Counted from the first letter of the stretch, positions 26,279 through 36,321 are shown. The stretch is DNA of 64,000 bases from Undibacterium sp. KW1 (GCF_009937955.1 NZ_AP018439.1:2790001-2854000), one strand, 5' to 3'. Notes: generated from the sequence alone by a model not told the origin. Made by a program: numbers and translations.

Positions 26279-27481
26279 ATGTTTCCAGACACCTTCTCTC
26301 ATCTGCTATCGCAATACATGCGCAGGATACGTGCCAGTGCGGCCGGTGTTGCCGCAGAAATTGGACTCAGCCGGGAGTCAGTCAATAACTGGAGGAATGG
26401 CACTTCGCTCCCCAGTGCCAGATCGCGCGACAGCTTGCATGCCTGTGCGCGTTATCTCAGACTGACAGAAACTGAAACCAATCTTTTTTTTGCTGCTGCG
26501 GGTCTTGCACCTGAATTCCCATTACAAAACGAAGAAATCAATGAAACACCGTTTGCGGAATTCATGGATCAATTGTTTGTGCGATTGGCTCAATCTACGC
26601 CCTACCCTATCACCCTGTTACTGTCACAAGCGCATTGGGGACAACCCCCGTTCCGTGAAAAATTACTGTCCCGAGCACGTGTACAGTACGGTGAAAAAGC
26701 GACACTTCATATACAGCCCCCTTACAGTATCAGTGCAGACAGCAGTGAATATTTTGCGGCTATAGGACGCCAATGTGGGTTTGAAAATGTCAGTTCAGAT
26801 TATGAATTTGAAGCGGCACTGGAACAGAGACTGCAAGCAGGTGAACGCGTATTTTGCCTGGTGAGCCGGTTTGAACAAGGCACTCCAGTCTTGCGCGAAG
26901 CATTGGCAGGCATCTTGCGCAGTCTGAGCGAAATGCATGGCGGTCGCCTGCACCTTTTGTTATGCGGCGGAGAGGCGCTGGCCGACTTGAAATACCGCAG
27001 CGGCGATTTGTCGCTACTGAATATTGCCCAGGTCAGCCATTGGCCAGATGCGGGCACAGAAGACTTGCATATACTCGTCAAGCAAAGCTGGCCAGACCAT
27101 GTCATTGCATCTTCCAGACTGACTGCACTGGCATCCATGTGTGGCGGCCATCCGGCGCTCTTTGAAGAAGGTATGCAATGGCTGGTTGATAATCAGGCTT
27201 CGATGGAAAACGATGCGGCAGCATTGCGCACATTTTTAACTCATAGTGCTCGCTTGTGGCAGACCTTTTTGCCGCTGACACGAAATCCAGCTTCTCTGCT
27301 GCGTCTGCGCAACTTGCTTGAGACTGATGATCTGGGACGGGCTCGTCCCTATCTTCAGGATGAAGATTTGCGCCGCCTTTTTTGGGGAAACCTGATACAC
27401 GTCCGTGGGCAAGGTGATCAGGCCCGGCTTTGCTGGCGTTGCGACATTATCCGTGAAGCTGGCTTGATGGTGCTTGAATGA
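26279..27481 (+). CDS. XRE-type HTH protein with degenerate ATPase-like domain
   Basis: 400 residues. The N-terminal helix-turn-helix (about 5-65: AAGVAAEIGLSRESVNNWRNG; SARSRDSLHACARYLRLTE) is XRE/Cro-like. The rest resembles an ATPase core in strand-helix order, but the P-loop position reads ITLLLSQAHWGQPPFREKLL, lacking GKS/T. Later strands fit (RVFCLVSRFEQGTPVLREAL; RLHLLLCGGEALADL; a winged-helix-like ALASMCGGHPALFEEG). The order of elements parallels the ATPase half of the next gene, so this may be a non-hydrolysing partner. It overlaps the next gene by ATGA (27478-27481), a tight translational coupling. No characterised homologue recognised. Confidence 0.75.
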   Translation: MFPDTFSHLLSQYMRRIRASAAGVAAEIGLSRESVNNWRNGTSLPSARSRDSLHACARYLRLTETETNLFFAAAGLAPEFPLQNEEINETPFAEFMDQLFVRLAQSTPYPITLLLSQAHWGQPPFREKLLSRARVQYGEKATLHIQPPYSISADSSEYFAAIGRQCGFENVSSDYEFEAALEQRLQAGERVFCLVSRFEQGTPVLREALAGILRSLSEMHGGRLHLLLCGGEALADLKYRSGDLSLLNIAQVSHWPDAGTEDLHILVKQSWPDHVIASSRLTALASMCGGHPALFEEGMQWLVDNQASMENDAAALRTFLTHSARLWQTFLPLTRNPASLLRLRNLLETDDLGRARPYLQDEDLRRLFWGNLIHVRGQGDQARLCWRCDIIREAGLMVLE

Positions 27482-29649
27482 TGCAGGGAAATTTTTTGTT
27501 GCGACTGCCAAAGAAAATGTTACGCACTATTTTCATTATCGTGCTGACATTATTGCTTGGAACTGCGCTGCTTGCACCAAAGCTGAATCCCTTTACCAGG
27601 GATGGTGTGCTTGCTGCTGAAAACGTTGGCCCTATCTGGAGTGATATAAACCAGTGGCGCCTTGCTTTGTCTGAGATGCGTAACATTAACGATGAATGGC
27701 CTTCTGACATTAAAAAGTTAGAACCACAAACAATTACACCATATCTCGTAGTGACCTCACCCCGGTCAAATATATTGCAGATCAATTTAATAAAATATGC
27801 CCAGTTAGGCTCCCTGTCGGGGACACAATTGATACTTGAGTTCATTCCATCAAATCACTCATGGAAATGCCGTGCCGGCACGCCTCCCGTGCCTGCCAAA
27901 TTCATGCCAATGAATTGCGAAGGTGCCACTTCAGACACTGTAACTCTGAGCCAGCTAAAGACCTTGCCCCTGGTTTGCGTATTGATTTTCATAGTCGCTG
28001 GTATTTTTGCGCTTGTAAGACACCCTTTACTGGGGCCATCACAATTGCGCCCTGACCGCCTGCGAAGAACACCCTACCGTATCTTGCCCAAACTCGATCG
28101 TTTGCTGGGTATTACCGGCAGAAGACAGGCGACGTTGCAAGCTGCGGGCATCTCCACTGCCTCCTGGCAGCGCGCCGTTGCCTATGTCAATGAAGGTGCA
28201 AACAAACAGCAGGAATACCTGGCTACCCGGCTGTCAGTGCAAAGCAAAGTCAGTACAGGTTGGTCACTTCCTGGCCAGGTTTTTGAGTGGCAGTTTGCCA
28301 GCAATCTGCCCGTGTCGCTGGACAGATGTCTGGTGTTCATCCCCTATGTTGATGTCAACGATGAGGTACTGATAGGTGCGCTAATATCCGCGCAAATTGG
28401 TTCGGATGTGATGCTGATACTTGCCAGATCCGAGAGTGAAACAGAACATATTGCGCTGCAAGCTTACTGCGAAGATAAAGCCAATATGTTTGTGATGCTC
28501 GACGGCGCGAGTCAGACTGAGTGCATGCTTAGCAGACAACCTGCAACTGTACTATTGCGTCTTCTTGCTGAGCAATTACGTGTAACGCGCATATCGCCCT
28601 ATCAGACCAGAGGGGCGGTTACCAGTGCGGGTGCATTTTTTGGGCGGGAAAAATTGCTGTCACGCGTCATCGGTCGCGATCCCTCCAATTACCTTGTCGT
28701 GGGTGGGCGCCAACTTGGCAAAAGCAGCCTCTTGAAAGCTGTCCAGCGTAGCCTGCAGGGGCATCCACACATAGTCTGTCATTACATTTCTTTGCGCGAT
28801 CATCGTCTGGCTCCTCGCATGGCACTTCAGTTTGGCCTTGATGCAACAACGCCTATCGAAGATATTATTTCTCATTTGGAAGCCAACTTCTCAGGTAAAC
28901 GATTATTCCTGTTGATCGACGAAGCTGATCTCTTTTTCCGTGATGAGTCCATCAATAATTACCCACAATTATCTGCCCTGCGCTCCTTGAGTGATGAAGG
29001 CCGTTGCTGGTTCATGCTGGCGGGTTTTTGGGACTTATATGCAACTGCGGTGCTTGATTATCAATCCCCACTGCGCAATTTTGGTGAGGTATTGACGATC
29101 GGTGGGCTGGAGCAAGATGCCTGTAAAGAATTGGTCACCGTACCTCTATCGCGCTTGCGCTTCGGGTTTTCCAGCAACCAGTTAGTCGATCAACTGGTGG
29201 AAGCCAGTGGCCAGCGCGCCAATTTGCTCGCCATTCTTTGTCAAGAATGCCTGGAAGCCTTGCAGCCAGGAGAGCGTGCCATAGAAGTCCGCCATGTCAC
29301 GCACGCGCTAACTTCGCAAGCTGTGCAGGATGCTTTGGCTGGCTGGGGTAAATTAAGCAACGATGAAGCCTCTTGCCGCCTTGACCGCATCGTTGTCTAT
29401 CACACGGCGCTCAAAGGCAAAACGAGTTTATCTGCACTTGCCGCCCTGCTTGCTTACAATGGTCTGACTGTAGAACCAGAACCCATGCGTCATGCTCTGT
29501 CCCGCCTGCAATTAGCGTATGTACTCAAGCGCGATGGATCCGAGTTTGTATTTGCTGTTCCTTTACTGATAAAACAATTCGAGCAAAGTGAGCTCATGCT
29601 TTTGCTTAGCCAGGAACTGTCATCAATGAAAACCGTAGATTTGGCCTGA
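27478..29649 (+). CDS. Membrane STAND/AAA-type ATPase with a pilin-like outer domain
   Basis: 723 residues. A first membrane segment (about 14-33) is followed by an outer domain (about 34-158) that resembles the globular part of type IV pilins: WSDINQWRLALSEMRNINDEWPSDI, then a Cys-Cys loop WKCRAGTPPVPAKFMPMNC near 131-147. A second membrane segment (about 160-182) leads into a cytoplasmic region: a middle domain (185-390), then the ATPase with Walker A VVGGRQLGKSSLL (about 408), Walker B RLFLLIDEAD (about 473) and a C-terminal winged-helix-like segment. STAND/AAA_16-type ATPases act as signal-driven switches. The pilin-like domain may sense pili, DNA or a surface signal (inference). Confidence 0.78.
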   Translation: MMQGNFLLRLPKKMLRTIFIIVLTLLLGTALLAPKLNPFTRDGVLAAENVGPIWSDINQWRLALSEMRNINDEWPSDIKKLEPQTITPYLVVTSPRSNILQINLIKYAQLGSLSGTQLILEFIPSNHSWKCRAGTPPVPAKFMPMNCEGATSDTVTLSQLKTLPLVCVLIFIVAGIFALVRHPLLGPSQLRPDRLRRTPYRILPKLDRLLGITGRRQATLQAAGISTASWQRAVAYVNEGANKQQEYLATRLSVQSKVSTGWSLPGQVFEWQFASNLPVSLDRCLVFIPYVDVNDEVLIGALISAQIGSDVMLILARSESETEHIALQAYCEDKANMFVMLDGASQTECMLSRQPATVLLRLLAEQLRVTRISPYQTRGAVTSAGAFFGREKLLSRVIGRDPSNYLVVGGRQLGKSSLLKAVQRSLQGHPHIVCHYISLRDHRLAPRMALQFGLDATTPIEDIISHLEANFSGKRLFLLIDEADLFFRDESINNYPQLSALRSLSDEGRCWFMLAGFWDLYATAVLDYQSPLRNFGEVLTIGGLEQDACKELVTVPLSRLRFGFSSNQLVDQLVEASGQRANLLAILCQECLEALQPGERAIEVRHVTHALTSQAVQDALAGWGKLSNDEASCRLDRIVVYHTALKGKTSLSALAALLAYNGLTVEPEPMRHALSRLQLAYVLKRDGSEFVFAVPLLIKQFEQSELMLLLSQELSSMKTVDLA

Positions 29650-29712
29650 GCAAACCTGGCGATTGCACAAAAAGTGATACATTTGTGAGGCATTAATCAA
29701 AAGTAGACATCA

Positions 29713-30102
29713 ATGTCAGAGTACATTTCTGTTTTGCAAATCTATATGAGGGCGCTTGGTGATGCCGACTACGGCACCATCAAGAGCTTGTTTGCAGAAG
29801 ATGGAAAGGTTCTTTCGCCGTTTCTTGGAGAAATGGCAGCTGGCCCTTTCTTTGACAGACTGGCAGAAGCGTCCAGCCGCAATGTGATTACCCCTATCGA
29901 CATCTTTGTCAGCACAACAAAGAAACATCATGCAACAGCTTATTTCCAATATGACTGGACAGTTCGTGACGGGACTTTAATCACCTTCAAAGTCATGGAC
30001 CTGTTTACGTTTGATGCTGATAGCAACAAGATAAAGTATCTGGATTTGATTTATGACACGCACTCTATCCGTTCCACTGCAGGCAATAAATACGAGCTTT
30101 AA
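29713..30102 (+). CDS. SnoaL/NTF2-like protein
   Basis: 129 residues with the cone-like NTF2 pattern: SVLQIYMRALGDADYGTIKSLF at the N-terminus, FFDRLAEASSRN, and KHHATAYFQYDWTVRDGT with LDLIYDTHSIR at the end. This family ranges from isomerases to ligand-binding proteins, so no reaction can be assigned. It follows the ATPase gene by 63 bases on the same strand and may belong to the same unit. A bidirectional terminator follows. Confidence 0.75.
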   Translation: MSEYISVLQIYMRALGDADYGTIKSLFAEDGKVLSPFLGEMAAGPFFDRLAEASSRNVITPIDIFVSTTKKHHATAYFQYDWTVRDGTLITFKVMDLFTFDADSNKIKYLDLIYDTHSIRSTAGNKYEL

Positions 30103-30114
30103 CATCATCAGATA

Positions 30115-30148
30115 AAAAAGCCCTGCAATGTGACTTGCAGGGCTTTTT
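30115..30148. terminator. Bidirectional rho-independent terminator
   Basis: AAAAAGCCCTGCAA / TTGCAGGGCTTTTT with a short loop, between the convergent genes ending at 30102 (+) and 30169 (-). Confidence 0.9.
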
Positions 30149-30168
30149 ACTTTGAGGCAGTTGCTTGA

Positions 30169-32334
30169 TTACTCTGCGCCCATTTCCTTCAACAGACGAT
30201 CAGCCTTATCTACATGCTTCATCTGCCATAACATATAACGCAGATCAACTTGTATGGAACGAGAGTTGGCCTTGTTGTAATCCCAGTCAGAAATAATGGA
30301 ATCCAAAGTGCCGTCAAATGCCAGACCAATGAATTCGCCTTTGGCATTCAGAGCAGCGGAACCAGAATTACCGCCGGTGATATCCAAAGTCGCCAGATAG
30401 TTCACAGGAACTGTCTTCAGTTGCGGATCAACATATTTGCCGAAGTCTTTGGCCTTGATCGCAGCCAATTGTGCAGCTGGTGCATTAAATTCGCCAGTGC
30501 CGGTTGCTTTTGGCGGGATACCATTGACTGTCGTGAAGGCGCTCCATGCCAAGCCATCAGCAGTACCGTGATCACGCCCAGTCACTTTGCCGAAGGTAAC
30601 GCGCAAGGTGCTGTTGGCATCTGGATATACTGCCTGCCCTTTGCTCTTCATGTAGGCGATTTTTGCCTTCATGTAATTGCCGTAGGCTTGCTGGATTTTG
30701 CCCATCAATTCTTCATCTTCAGCTTCACGCTTCAAACCACCTTCATACATCGCCACGGCTGCTTTGATAAAGCTGTCATTGCTGGCTTTGAAGTCTTCTG
30801 GTTTTGCAGTCAACCACGCGCTGCGTGCTGTCTTGTCACCCAGTTTGCTACCAGCATACAAGGTGTCAAGCAGGGATTTCAAATCAGCTTCAGACATGCC
30901 ATCCTTGATACCCAATGCAGCATCGAAATTGGCATTACGGTCCGCCTTGGCTTGTGCGGCGTATTTGCTCAGGTTGTACAAGACCAGAGCCTTATCGACT
31001 TTTTCATCATAACTGCGTTCGACCGCATCTACTGACGCTTTGAAGCGAGGCAGGTCGCGTACCTGGAAGCCTGCTTTGCGTTCCGCATCCGCTTTTGTTG
31101 ATTCATTCGACAAACGGTACAAAGTGCGCGCTGTAGACAAGAAGCGTGGAGAAGAACTGGCCAGATAAAAATCGCGCTTACCCAGAGCATCGCGCTCTGC
31201 GATCAATTTCTCTACCAGATCAATATCGCTGGCAAATTCTTTGGCGCGTGCAGGATTGCTGTTGATCCAGGCTTTCAGCTCTTCATGCTCTTTGGTTTTG
31301 CGTGCCAGGATATCGCTGCCTGCATAGCTGTCGAGCATACCCTGACGGTTTTTGTAGTAGTTGTTGATGCCTGCAACCTGACCGGCGTATTTGAGTTTCG
31401 CATCTGGATTGCTGCTGGTTTCTTTGGCGATGATGGCCAGCATGTCACCTGAACTCTTCACAAACGTCGGATAATTCCAGTCAAATGTGTAAGCGACTTC
31501 TGATGGCAGGCGATGACGGTTGGTGCGGCCTGGGTAACCCAGCACCATGATAAAGTCACCTTCCTTGAGATTGTCTTTGGCCAGTTTCAGGAAATGTTTT
31601 GGTACGTACGGTACATTGTCTTTGCTGTAGTCGGCAGATTTGCCGTCTTTACTGACATACGCGCGGTAAAAACCGTAGTCACCGGTGTGGCGCGGCCACA
31701 TCCAGTTATCGGTATCGCCACCAAATTTGCCTACACCTTCAGGCGGTGCGTGAACCAGGCGTACGTCTTTGATTTCCAGTTGCTTGATAAGGTAATACTC
31801 AAGGCCACCATAGTAAGGATAGACATTGCAGCGATGACCGGCGTCTTTTTCGCATTCAGCGATGATGGCTTTGGAATTTTTTTCAATGGCATCGACACGT
31901 GCCTTGCCATTCAATTTGGCAGTATTTTTGTCGATGATCTTGTTACTGACATTGTTGACTTCTTTCGTCACGAAAATACGAGAGCCAGGAGAAGCAGGCA
32001 ATTCTTCCTCAAGGCTATTTGCCAGAAAACCATTTGCCAGCAAGTTGCGCTCTGGCTTTGAATTGTGGGCAACACTGTTATAGACGCAGTGATGGTTGGT
32101 TGCGACTAAGCCCTGTGGGGATACAAAGGAAGCTGAGCAACCGCCGAGACTGACAATTGCTCCCATAGGAAACTCAGTCAATTTGGTCAATGTTGCAGGA
32201 TCCAGTTTTAAACCGTCTGCCTTAAGTTGCTTGGCAACCTGTGGCAACTGCTGAGGCATCCACATGCCTTCATCTGCGCTAGCTATCTGGCATAGGCTCA
32301 TGACCGCCAGCGTGGTAAGTGTTTTTTTCATCAT
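30169..32334 (-). CDS. S46 family dipeptidyl-peptidase (DPP7/DPP11 type)
   Basis: About 721 residues from the MMKKTLTTLAVMSL start at 32334; an ATG at 32436 exists but puts 34 non-signal residues in front. A signal peptide (to about SADE) is followed by an S46 serine peptidase with chymotrypsin-like triad residues: His in VATNHHC, Asp in KFGGDTDNWMWPRHTGD, and Ser in TGGNSGSA near the C-terminus. S46 enzymes release dipeptides from oligopeptides in the periplasm. Length matches the family (about 700). It stands alone, so likely a single unit with nutrient-peptide function. Confidence 0.93.
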   Translation of the reverse strand: MMKKTLTTLAVMSLCQIASADEGMWMPQQLPQVAKQLKADGLKLDPATLTKLTEFPMGAIVSLGGCSASFVSPQGLVATNHHCVYNSVAHNSKPERNLLANGFLANSLEEELPASPGSRIFVTKEVNNVSNKIIDKNTAKLNGKARVDAIEKNSKAIIAECEKDAGHRCNVYPYYGGLEYYLIKQLEIKDVRLVHAPPEGVGKFGGDTDNWMWPRHTGDYGFYRAYVSKDGKSADYSKDNVPYVPKHFLKLAKDNLKEGDFIMVLGYPGRTNRHRLPSEVAYTFDWNYPTFVKSSGDMLAIIAKETSSNPDAKLKYAGQVAGINNYYKNRQGMLDSYAGSDILARKTKEHEELKAWINSNPARAKEFASDIDLVEKLIAERDALGKRDFYLASSSPRFLSTARTLYRLSNESTKADAERKAGFQVRDLPRFKASVDAVERSYDEKVDKALVLYNLSKYAAQAKADRNANFDAALGIKDGMSEADLKSLLDTLYAGSKLGDKTARSAWLTAKPEDFKASNDSFIKAAVAMYEGGLKREAEDEELMGKIQQAYGNYMKAKIAYMKSKGQAVYPDANSTLRVTFGKVTGRDHGTADGLAWSAFTTVNGIPPKATGTGEFNAPAAQLAAIKAKDFGKYVDPQLKTVPVNYLATLDITGGNSGSAALNAKGEFIGLAFDGTLDSIISDWDYNKANSRSIQVDLRYMLWQMKHVDKADRLLKEMGAE

Positions 32335-32597
32335 ATTGTTATAAAAAGATGTGAAAATTATGAGTAATTCCCTCTTGGTACCTTGGAGCAAGTCCAAGGC
32401 GCGACAGTTTAGTCTTAAAAACAGGGGAAAGTTCACTATTTTGTACGAACTTTGATGAATTACGTGGATTTTGGCAGTTGGAGGCTTAGAAACTGATATT
32501 AAATGTCAGTAAATTGCAATTCAGATATTTTTTTGTTTTCGCGAGCAAGCAGGCATTAAAAGCAAGTCATGACAGTATTGGCTTGAATATCAAAAGA

Positions 32598-35120
32598 TCA
32601 CAGTATCTTCCTCAACGCCTCACGCAACTCTGATAGTTTGGGGGGTTTACTCAGCACGCAATCCACATGCGAGGGTGAGTCACCGTCATCGACCAGGCGC
32701 TGTCCCCAACCTGTCAACATGATGATGGGAGTCGTGGGTGACACTTCCTTGATGGAGCTGGCCAACTTGCGGCCATCGATATATGGCATACCAAGATCGG
32801 TGATGACAACGGCAAAAGTATCCCCTCTTTCATGTGCCTCATTAAACGCATTTATCCCAGCCTGACCACCATCAGCCGAGAGTACGCTATGGCCGTCAAT
32901 TTCCAATATGTCGCGCAAGGACTTTAAAACCATGGGATCATCATCAACCACCAGTATGCGCCTGTGCGTAGGCACAGATTCTGCAGCCGGTGTTCTGGCA
33001 ATCGGACTGACCGTAGTGGGCACAAGAAAACTCATGCGCATGGTAGTACCCTTGCCAACTTCAGTCAGGATGTCGATATGGGCACTATGTCTTTCTATCA
33101 TGCCATAGACCATGGCCAGGCCCAGCCCGGTTCCGCGCTCACCTTTGGTGGTAAAGAACGGTTCCAGACACCTGCGCCTGGTATCGTCAGACATGCCTAC
33201 ACCTGAATCGCTGACTTCGATGTGAACTTGTTTCAAGATGACTTCTTTAGTCGATTCCAGCAAATCCTGAACGACACTGGTGCGTAAAGTGAGTACCCCG
33301 CCCTCCGGCATGGCATCCACCGCATTGAAGATCAAATTAGTTAATGCTTCCCTTATTTCACCGTGCACACCCATGATATCCGGCAAATCTTGTGCAAGCT
33401 CGGTATGCACATTGATGACAATGCCGCGCTGCTGTGGCATGTCGCTCCATCTGGCACGGGTAAGGTCTATGACTTGTTGAACCAGGCTGTTTACATTGAC
33501 AGCTGACAGAGATAATTGTGGCGCACGCTGGCGATAAAATTCCCTCATCCTGGCGACAGTTGCGGCAACATCATCTATTGCGCGCGAAATAACTTCCAGA
33601 TAATTTCTGCCTTTAACACTCAGGTTTTTTTCTGTTTCGAGTAAGGATTCAGTATAAAGTGCAACAGGCGAGATTGCGTTGTTGATGTCGTGAGCTATAC
33701 CGCTGGCCATTTGTCCCAGGGCCCGCAGACGTTCTTGTTGCATGATAGATTGTTGGGTCTGGCGCAAATCATCATAAGCTTGCTGTAGCGCGGTATAGAG
33801 TTGCGCCTGATTGGCAGCCAGGGCCACATGCTCGCTCAACTGTCTTAAAAACTCACATTCACCGCTATTAAAGCTATGAGCTTCACGTTTGGCGACGACC
33901 AGCACGCCAAACACGGTACTTTCTGCCCTCAGCGGTGCCATCACCAGGGCATTGAGTCCGCCAGCAGCCAGTCTTTGTGGAAAAGGAAAATCGACTATAC
34001 TGATGTCCGCTTCATAGACCAGTTGACCACGCACACAGCGCGACAGGCCGTTCTCATCTATAGAGACCTGGGTATTCTGGGTCATGGATAATTGTTGCGC
34101 CAAAGACTCACTGTGCAAGCCAACGCTGGTGACCTGCAACTGGTTTTTACCTTGGTCATAAAGGCAAACGCAACTGAAATCCACAGGAAGATGGTCTTCG
34201 AGGCTACGGATGACAACCTGGAAGATACTCCGTAAATCTTGCCGCTCTCCTATCGAACGGGTAATCTGATGCAGTAAATTCAAGCGGGCAAGCTGTGCCT
34301 GTGCTTTTTTCTCGATTTGCTGACGCTCTATGATTTCTGCCTGCAAAGTTTCGTTAATATCAACCAGGGAATCACGAGAGACAGTGGTCAGTTTGAGTTT
34401 TTCTGTCATGCCATCAAATGCGCGTGCCAAATCCCCTATCTCGTCCTGGCTGTCAAACCGCAGGGAAAAATCGAGATTGCCTGCGCCGACAATCGCTGTG
34501 CCTTCACGCAGTTTTTCCAGAGGCCGGCTGACACTGCGCAGCGTAATATAGATAGTGACAGTCACGACCAATACCACTATGCCACCAAACAGAATCACCG
34601 CATTAAAGGCCCGCTGCTGGGCGTTCAGGGCACCGATTCGGCTTTGTTCAGACAAACTCAAGGCATCAGAAATCATGGCCTGGGTTTTATTGGTGATTTG
34701 CCCCAATAAACGGGACTCCAATTCCTCCAGTATCTCGGCCTTATCTTTTTCCTTCATCAGCTCTCGATGATTGCCGACCAATAGAGTAAAGAGTTGCGCT
34801 ATATTTTCGTTACCATCTCTCAATTCGGCTATTGCCTCTTTATCCGCTGACTCGGTAAATTCTTCAGAGCCAGCCAGGCGCTTTCTCAAAGAAGTACTGC
34901 GCAATTGCCATTGAGACTTAGTGCGCTCGTCATGGCGCAAGGCATACTCCAACGTCAGATAGCGCAAAGAAGTTACTGCCTGCAATAACTCGCCAGCCGC
35001 TTCATTTTTGGCAATTTCCCGCTTCATTTGCAAAGTCGTGGACAACAAAATCACAACAATCATTGCCACGATGGCTAAAGATATTAATTCCGCAAATTTC
35101 AGTCGGGTCGAAATTTTCAC
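32598..35120 (-). CDS. Hybrid sensor histidine kinase (HAMP-GAF-kinase-receiver)
   Basis: 840 residues from a GTG start. Membrane segment at about 13-30, a helical periplasmic sensor (about 31-170), a second membrane segment (VILFGGIVVLVVTVTIYITL), HAMP, a coiled coil, GAF (about 290-450), the phospho-acceptor His in LGQMASGIAHDINNA near 477, an ATPase with N box NLIFNAVDAMPEGG and G boxes DSGVGM/GERGTGLGLAM, and a C-terminal receiver with phospho-Asp in ITDLGMP (about 776). It begins 9 bases after the solute-binding protein gene, so the two are probably one sensory unit. The output partner is not in view. Confidence 0.93.
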   Translation of the reverse strand: MKISTRLKFAELISLAIVAMIVVILLSTTLQMKREIAKNEAAGELLQAVTSLRYLTLEYALRHDERTKSQWQLRSTSLRKRLAGSEEFTESADKEAIAELRDGNENIAQLFTLLVGNHRELMKEKDKAEILEELESRLLGQITNKTQAMISDALSLSEQSRIGALNAQQRAFNAVILFGGIVVLVVTVTIYITLRSVSRPLEKLREGTAIVGAGNLDFSLRFDSQDEIGDLARAFDGMTEKLKLTTVSRDSLVDINETLQAEIIERQQIEKKAQAQLARLNLLHQITRSIGERQDLRSIFQVVIRSLEDHLPVDFSCVCLYDQGKNQLQVTSVGLHSESLAQQLSMTQNTQVSIDENGLSRCVRGQLVYEADISIVDFPFPQRLAAGGLNALVMAPLRAESTVFGVLVVAKREAHSFNSGECEFLRQLSEHVALAANQAQLYTALQQAYDDLRQTQQSIMQQERLRALGQMASGIAHDINNAISPVALYTESLLETEKNLSVKGRNYLEVISRAIDDVAATVARMREFYRQRAPQLSLSAVNVNSLVQQVIDLTRARWSDMPQQRGIVINVHTELAQDLPDIMGVHGEIREALTNLIFNAVDAMPEGGVLTLRTSVVQDLLESTKEVILKQVHIEVSDSGVGMSDDTRRRCLEPFFTTKGERGTGLGLAMVYGMIERHSAHIDILTEVGKGTTMRMSFLVPTTVSPIARTPAAESVPTHRRILVVDDDPMVLKSLRDILEIDGHSVLSADGGQAGINAFNEAHERGDTFAVVITDLGMPYIDGRKLASSIKEVSPTTPIIMLTGWGQRLVDDGDSPSHVDCVLSKPPKLSELREALRKIL

Positions 35121-35129
35121 TTTGGAATC

Positions 35130-36170
35130 TCAATGAATGATGGTCACTGCCGACGGCTTGACTTTTTCCATACCGTCCAAATATATATAGTCAAGGTAAT
35201 TTGGCACTTCAGTTTTATTGGTCAGCTTGTTCTTGATTGCCCACCGGGCCTGATCTTCCAGTGCCAGCAATAATCCCTGATCGAGACCAATTTCAAAGCG
35301 ATAGGTAGCCCATGCTGTTCTTTGTTCTTTGGTATTGGTTTTTTTACCTGCCTCATGCAATATCCGGGCGGCATCAGGCATTTCGTTACAGTAATTACTC
35401 CCCTGATCAAGAGCACGCAATACTTTCTTGATCGTTTCAGGCTCAGCAGAAATGTAACTGCGCATGCCAACGACGTTGTACAGGCTTTCATACACATCTT
35501 TGCCATAAAAAATCACACCGTTGTCACCAAGTCGCGTCATCATGGTATTCAGGAACGGCTCCCACGTAGCGACAGCGTCGACTTCACCACGCTCTATCGC
35601 ATCAGCAAATTCTTCCGGCTTGTAATTGATCATGGTCACGTCTTTGACCGACAGTTTCTGGCGGTTCAAAAAAGCGCTGAGGGTGAAATGGCTCGATGAG
35701 CTAAGCGTGACGCCAACTCGCTTGCCTTTGAGGTCCGCAGGCTGCAGTATGCCCCGGTCACGGCGTCCGACTATGCCATGGTCTTTGTCAGTTTTAAAAA
35801 TCGTGGCTATCGCCGCAACCGGTCTTTGGTCCAGCCCGGCAAACATGACTGGAATATCGGCTACGGTCCCGAGGTGTGCCTGCCCCTGAACGACAGCCTC
35901 CATAGCGGCTTTGCCACTGGAATGTGACTGTATGAGTACAACGATACCTTCTTTGGCGAAGTAACCCTTCTCACGGGCTGCTGTGATGGAACAGGTGCCT
36001 ACATATTCAGTATTGGTAGCAATGATGACTTGTTCCAGCGGCACTTTGGACACTGGTGCGCGGATGAGCCAGACATAAATCAAACTCAAGAAAAGAATTG
36101 CACCAAGCATACAGGCAAGCCAGATGAGAACTGTCTTGTGAAAAAATTGCCCGAGCTTTATGCCTGCCAT
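35130..36170 (-). CDS. Membrane-anchored ABC-type solute-binding protein (NMT1/SsuA-like)
   Basis: 346 residues with an N-terminal membrane anchor (about 13-36: LIWLACMLGAILFLSLIYVWL) instead of a cleavable signal, then an NMT1/SsuA-like binding fold (ATNTEYVGTCSITAAREKGYF; GQAHLGTVADIPVMF; LKGKRVGVTLSSSSHF; GEVDAVATWEPFLN). No ABC permease or ATPase genes are nearby; the partner is the hybrid kinase 9 bases downstream. That arrangement suggests ligand sensing by the kinase rather than import (inference). Ligands of this family include sulfonates, nitrate and thiamine precursors. Confidence 0.88.
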   Translation of the reverse strand: MAGIKLGQFFHKTVLIWLACMLGAILFLSLIYVWLIRAPVSKVPLEQVIIATNTEYVGTCSITAAREKGYFAKEGIVVLIQSHSSGKAAMEAVVQGQAHLGTVADIPVMFAGLDQRPVAAIATIFKTDKDHGIVGRRDRGILQPADLKGKRVGVTLSSSSHFTLSAFLNRQKLSVKDVTMINYKPEEFADAIERGEVDAVATWEPFLNTMMTRLGDNGVIFYGKDVYESLYNVVGMRSYISAEPETIKKVLRALDQGSNYCNEMPDAARILHEAGKKTNTKEQRTAWATYRFEIGLDQGLLLALEDQARWAIKNKLTNKTEVPNYLDYIYLDGMEKVKPSAVTIIH

Positions 36171-36321
36171 GCCGCTTCCCTCTTTTCCGCATTCACTTTA
36201 CCAACTCATATAGCAATATCCAAAATAAGCGTGAGAGCCGAGCTGAACATTGCAGAGTGATATGAGTATGTGTTTTTAATTGCAACTTGCATCACGTCAT
36301 GCAATGATGAAACATTGTTTT

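Noticed and set aside
30250..31035. Long plus-strand open frame opposite the S46 peptidase
   Set aside because: It is antisense to a well-supported gene, has no recognisable domain, and follows from codon bias on the other strand.
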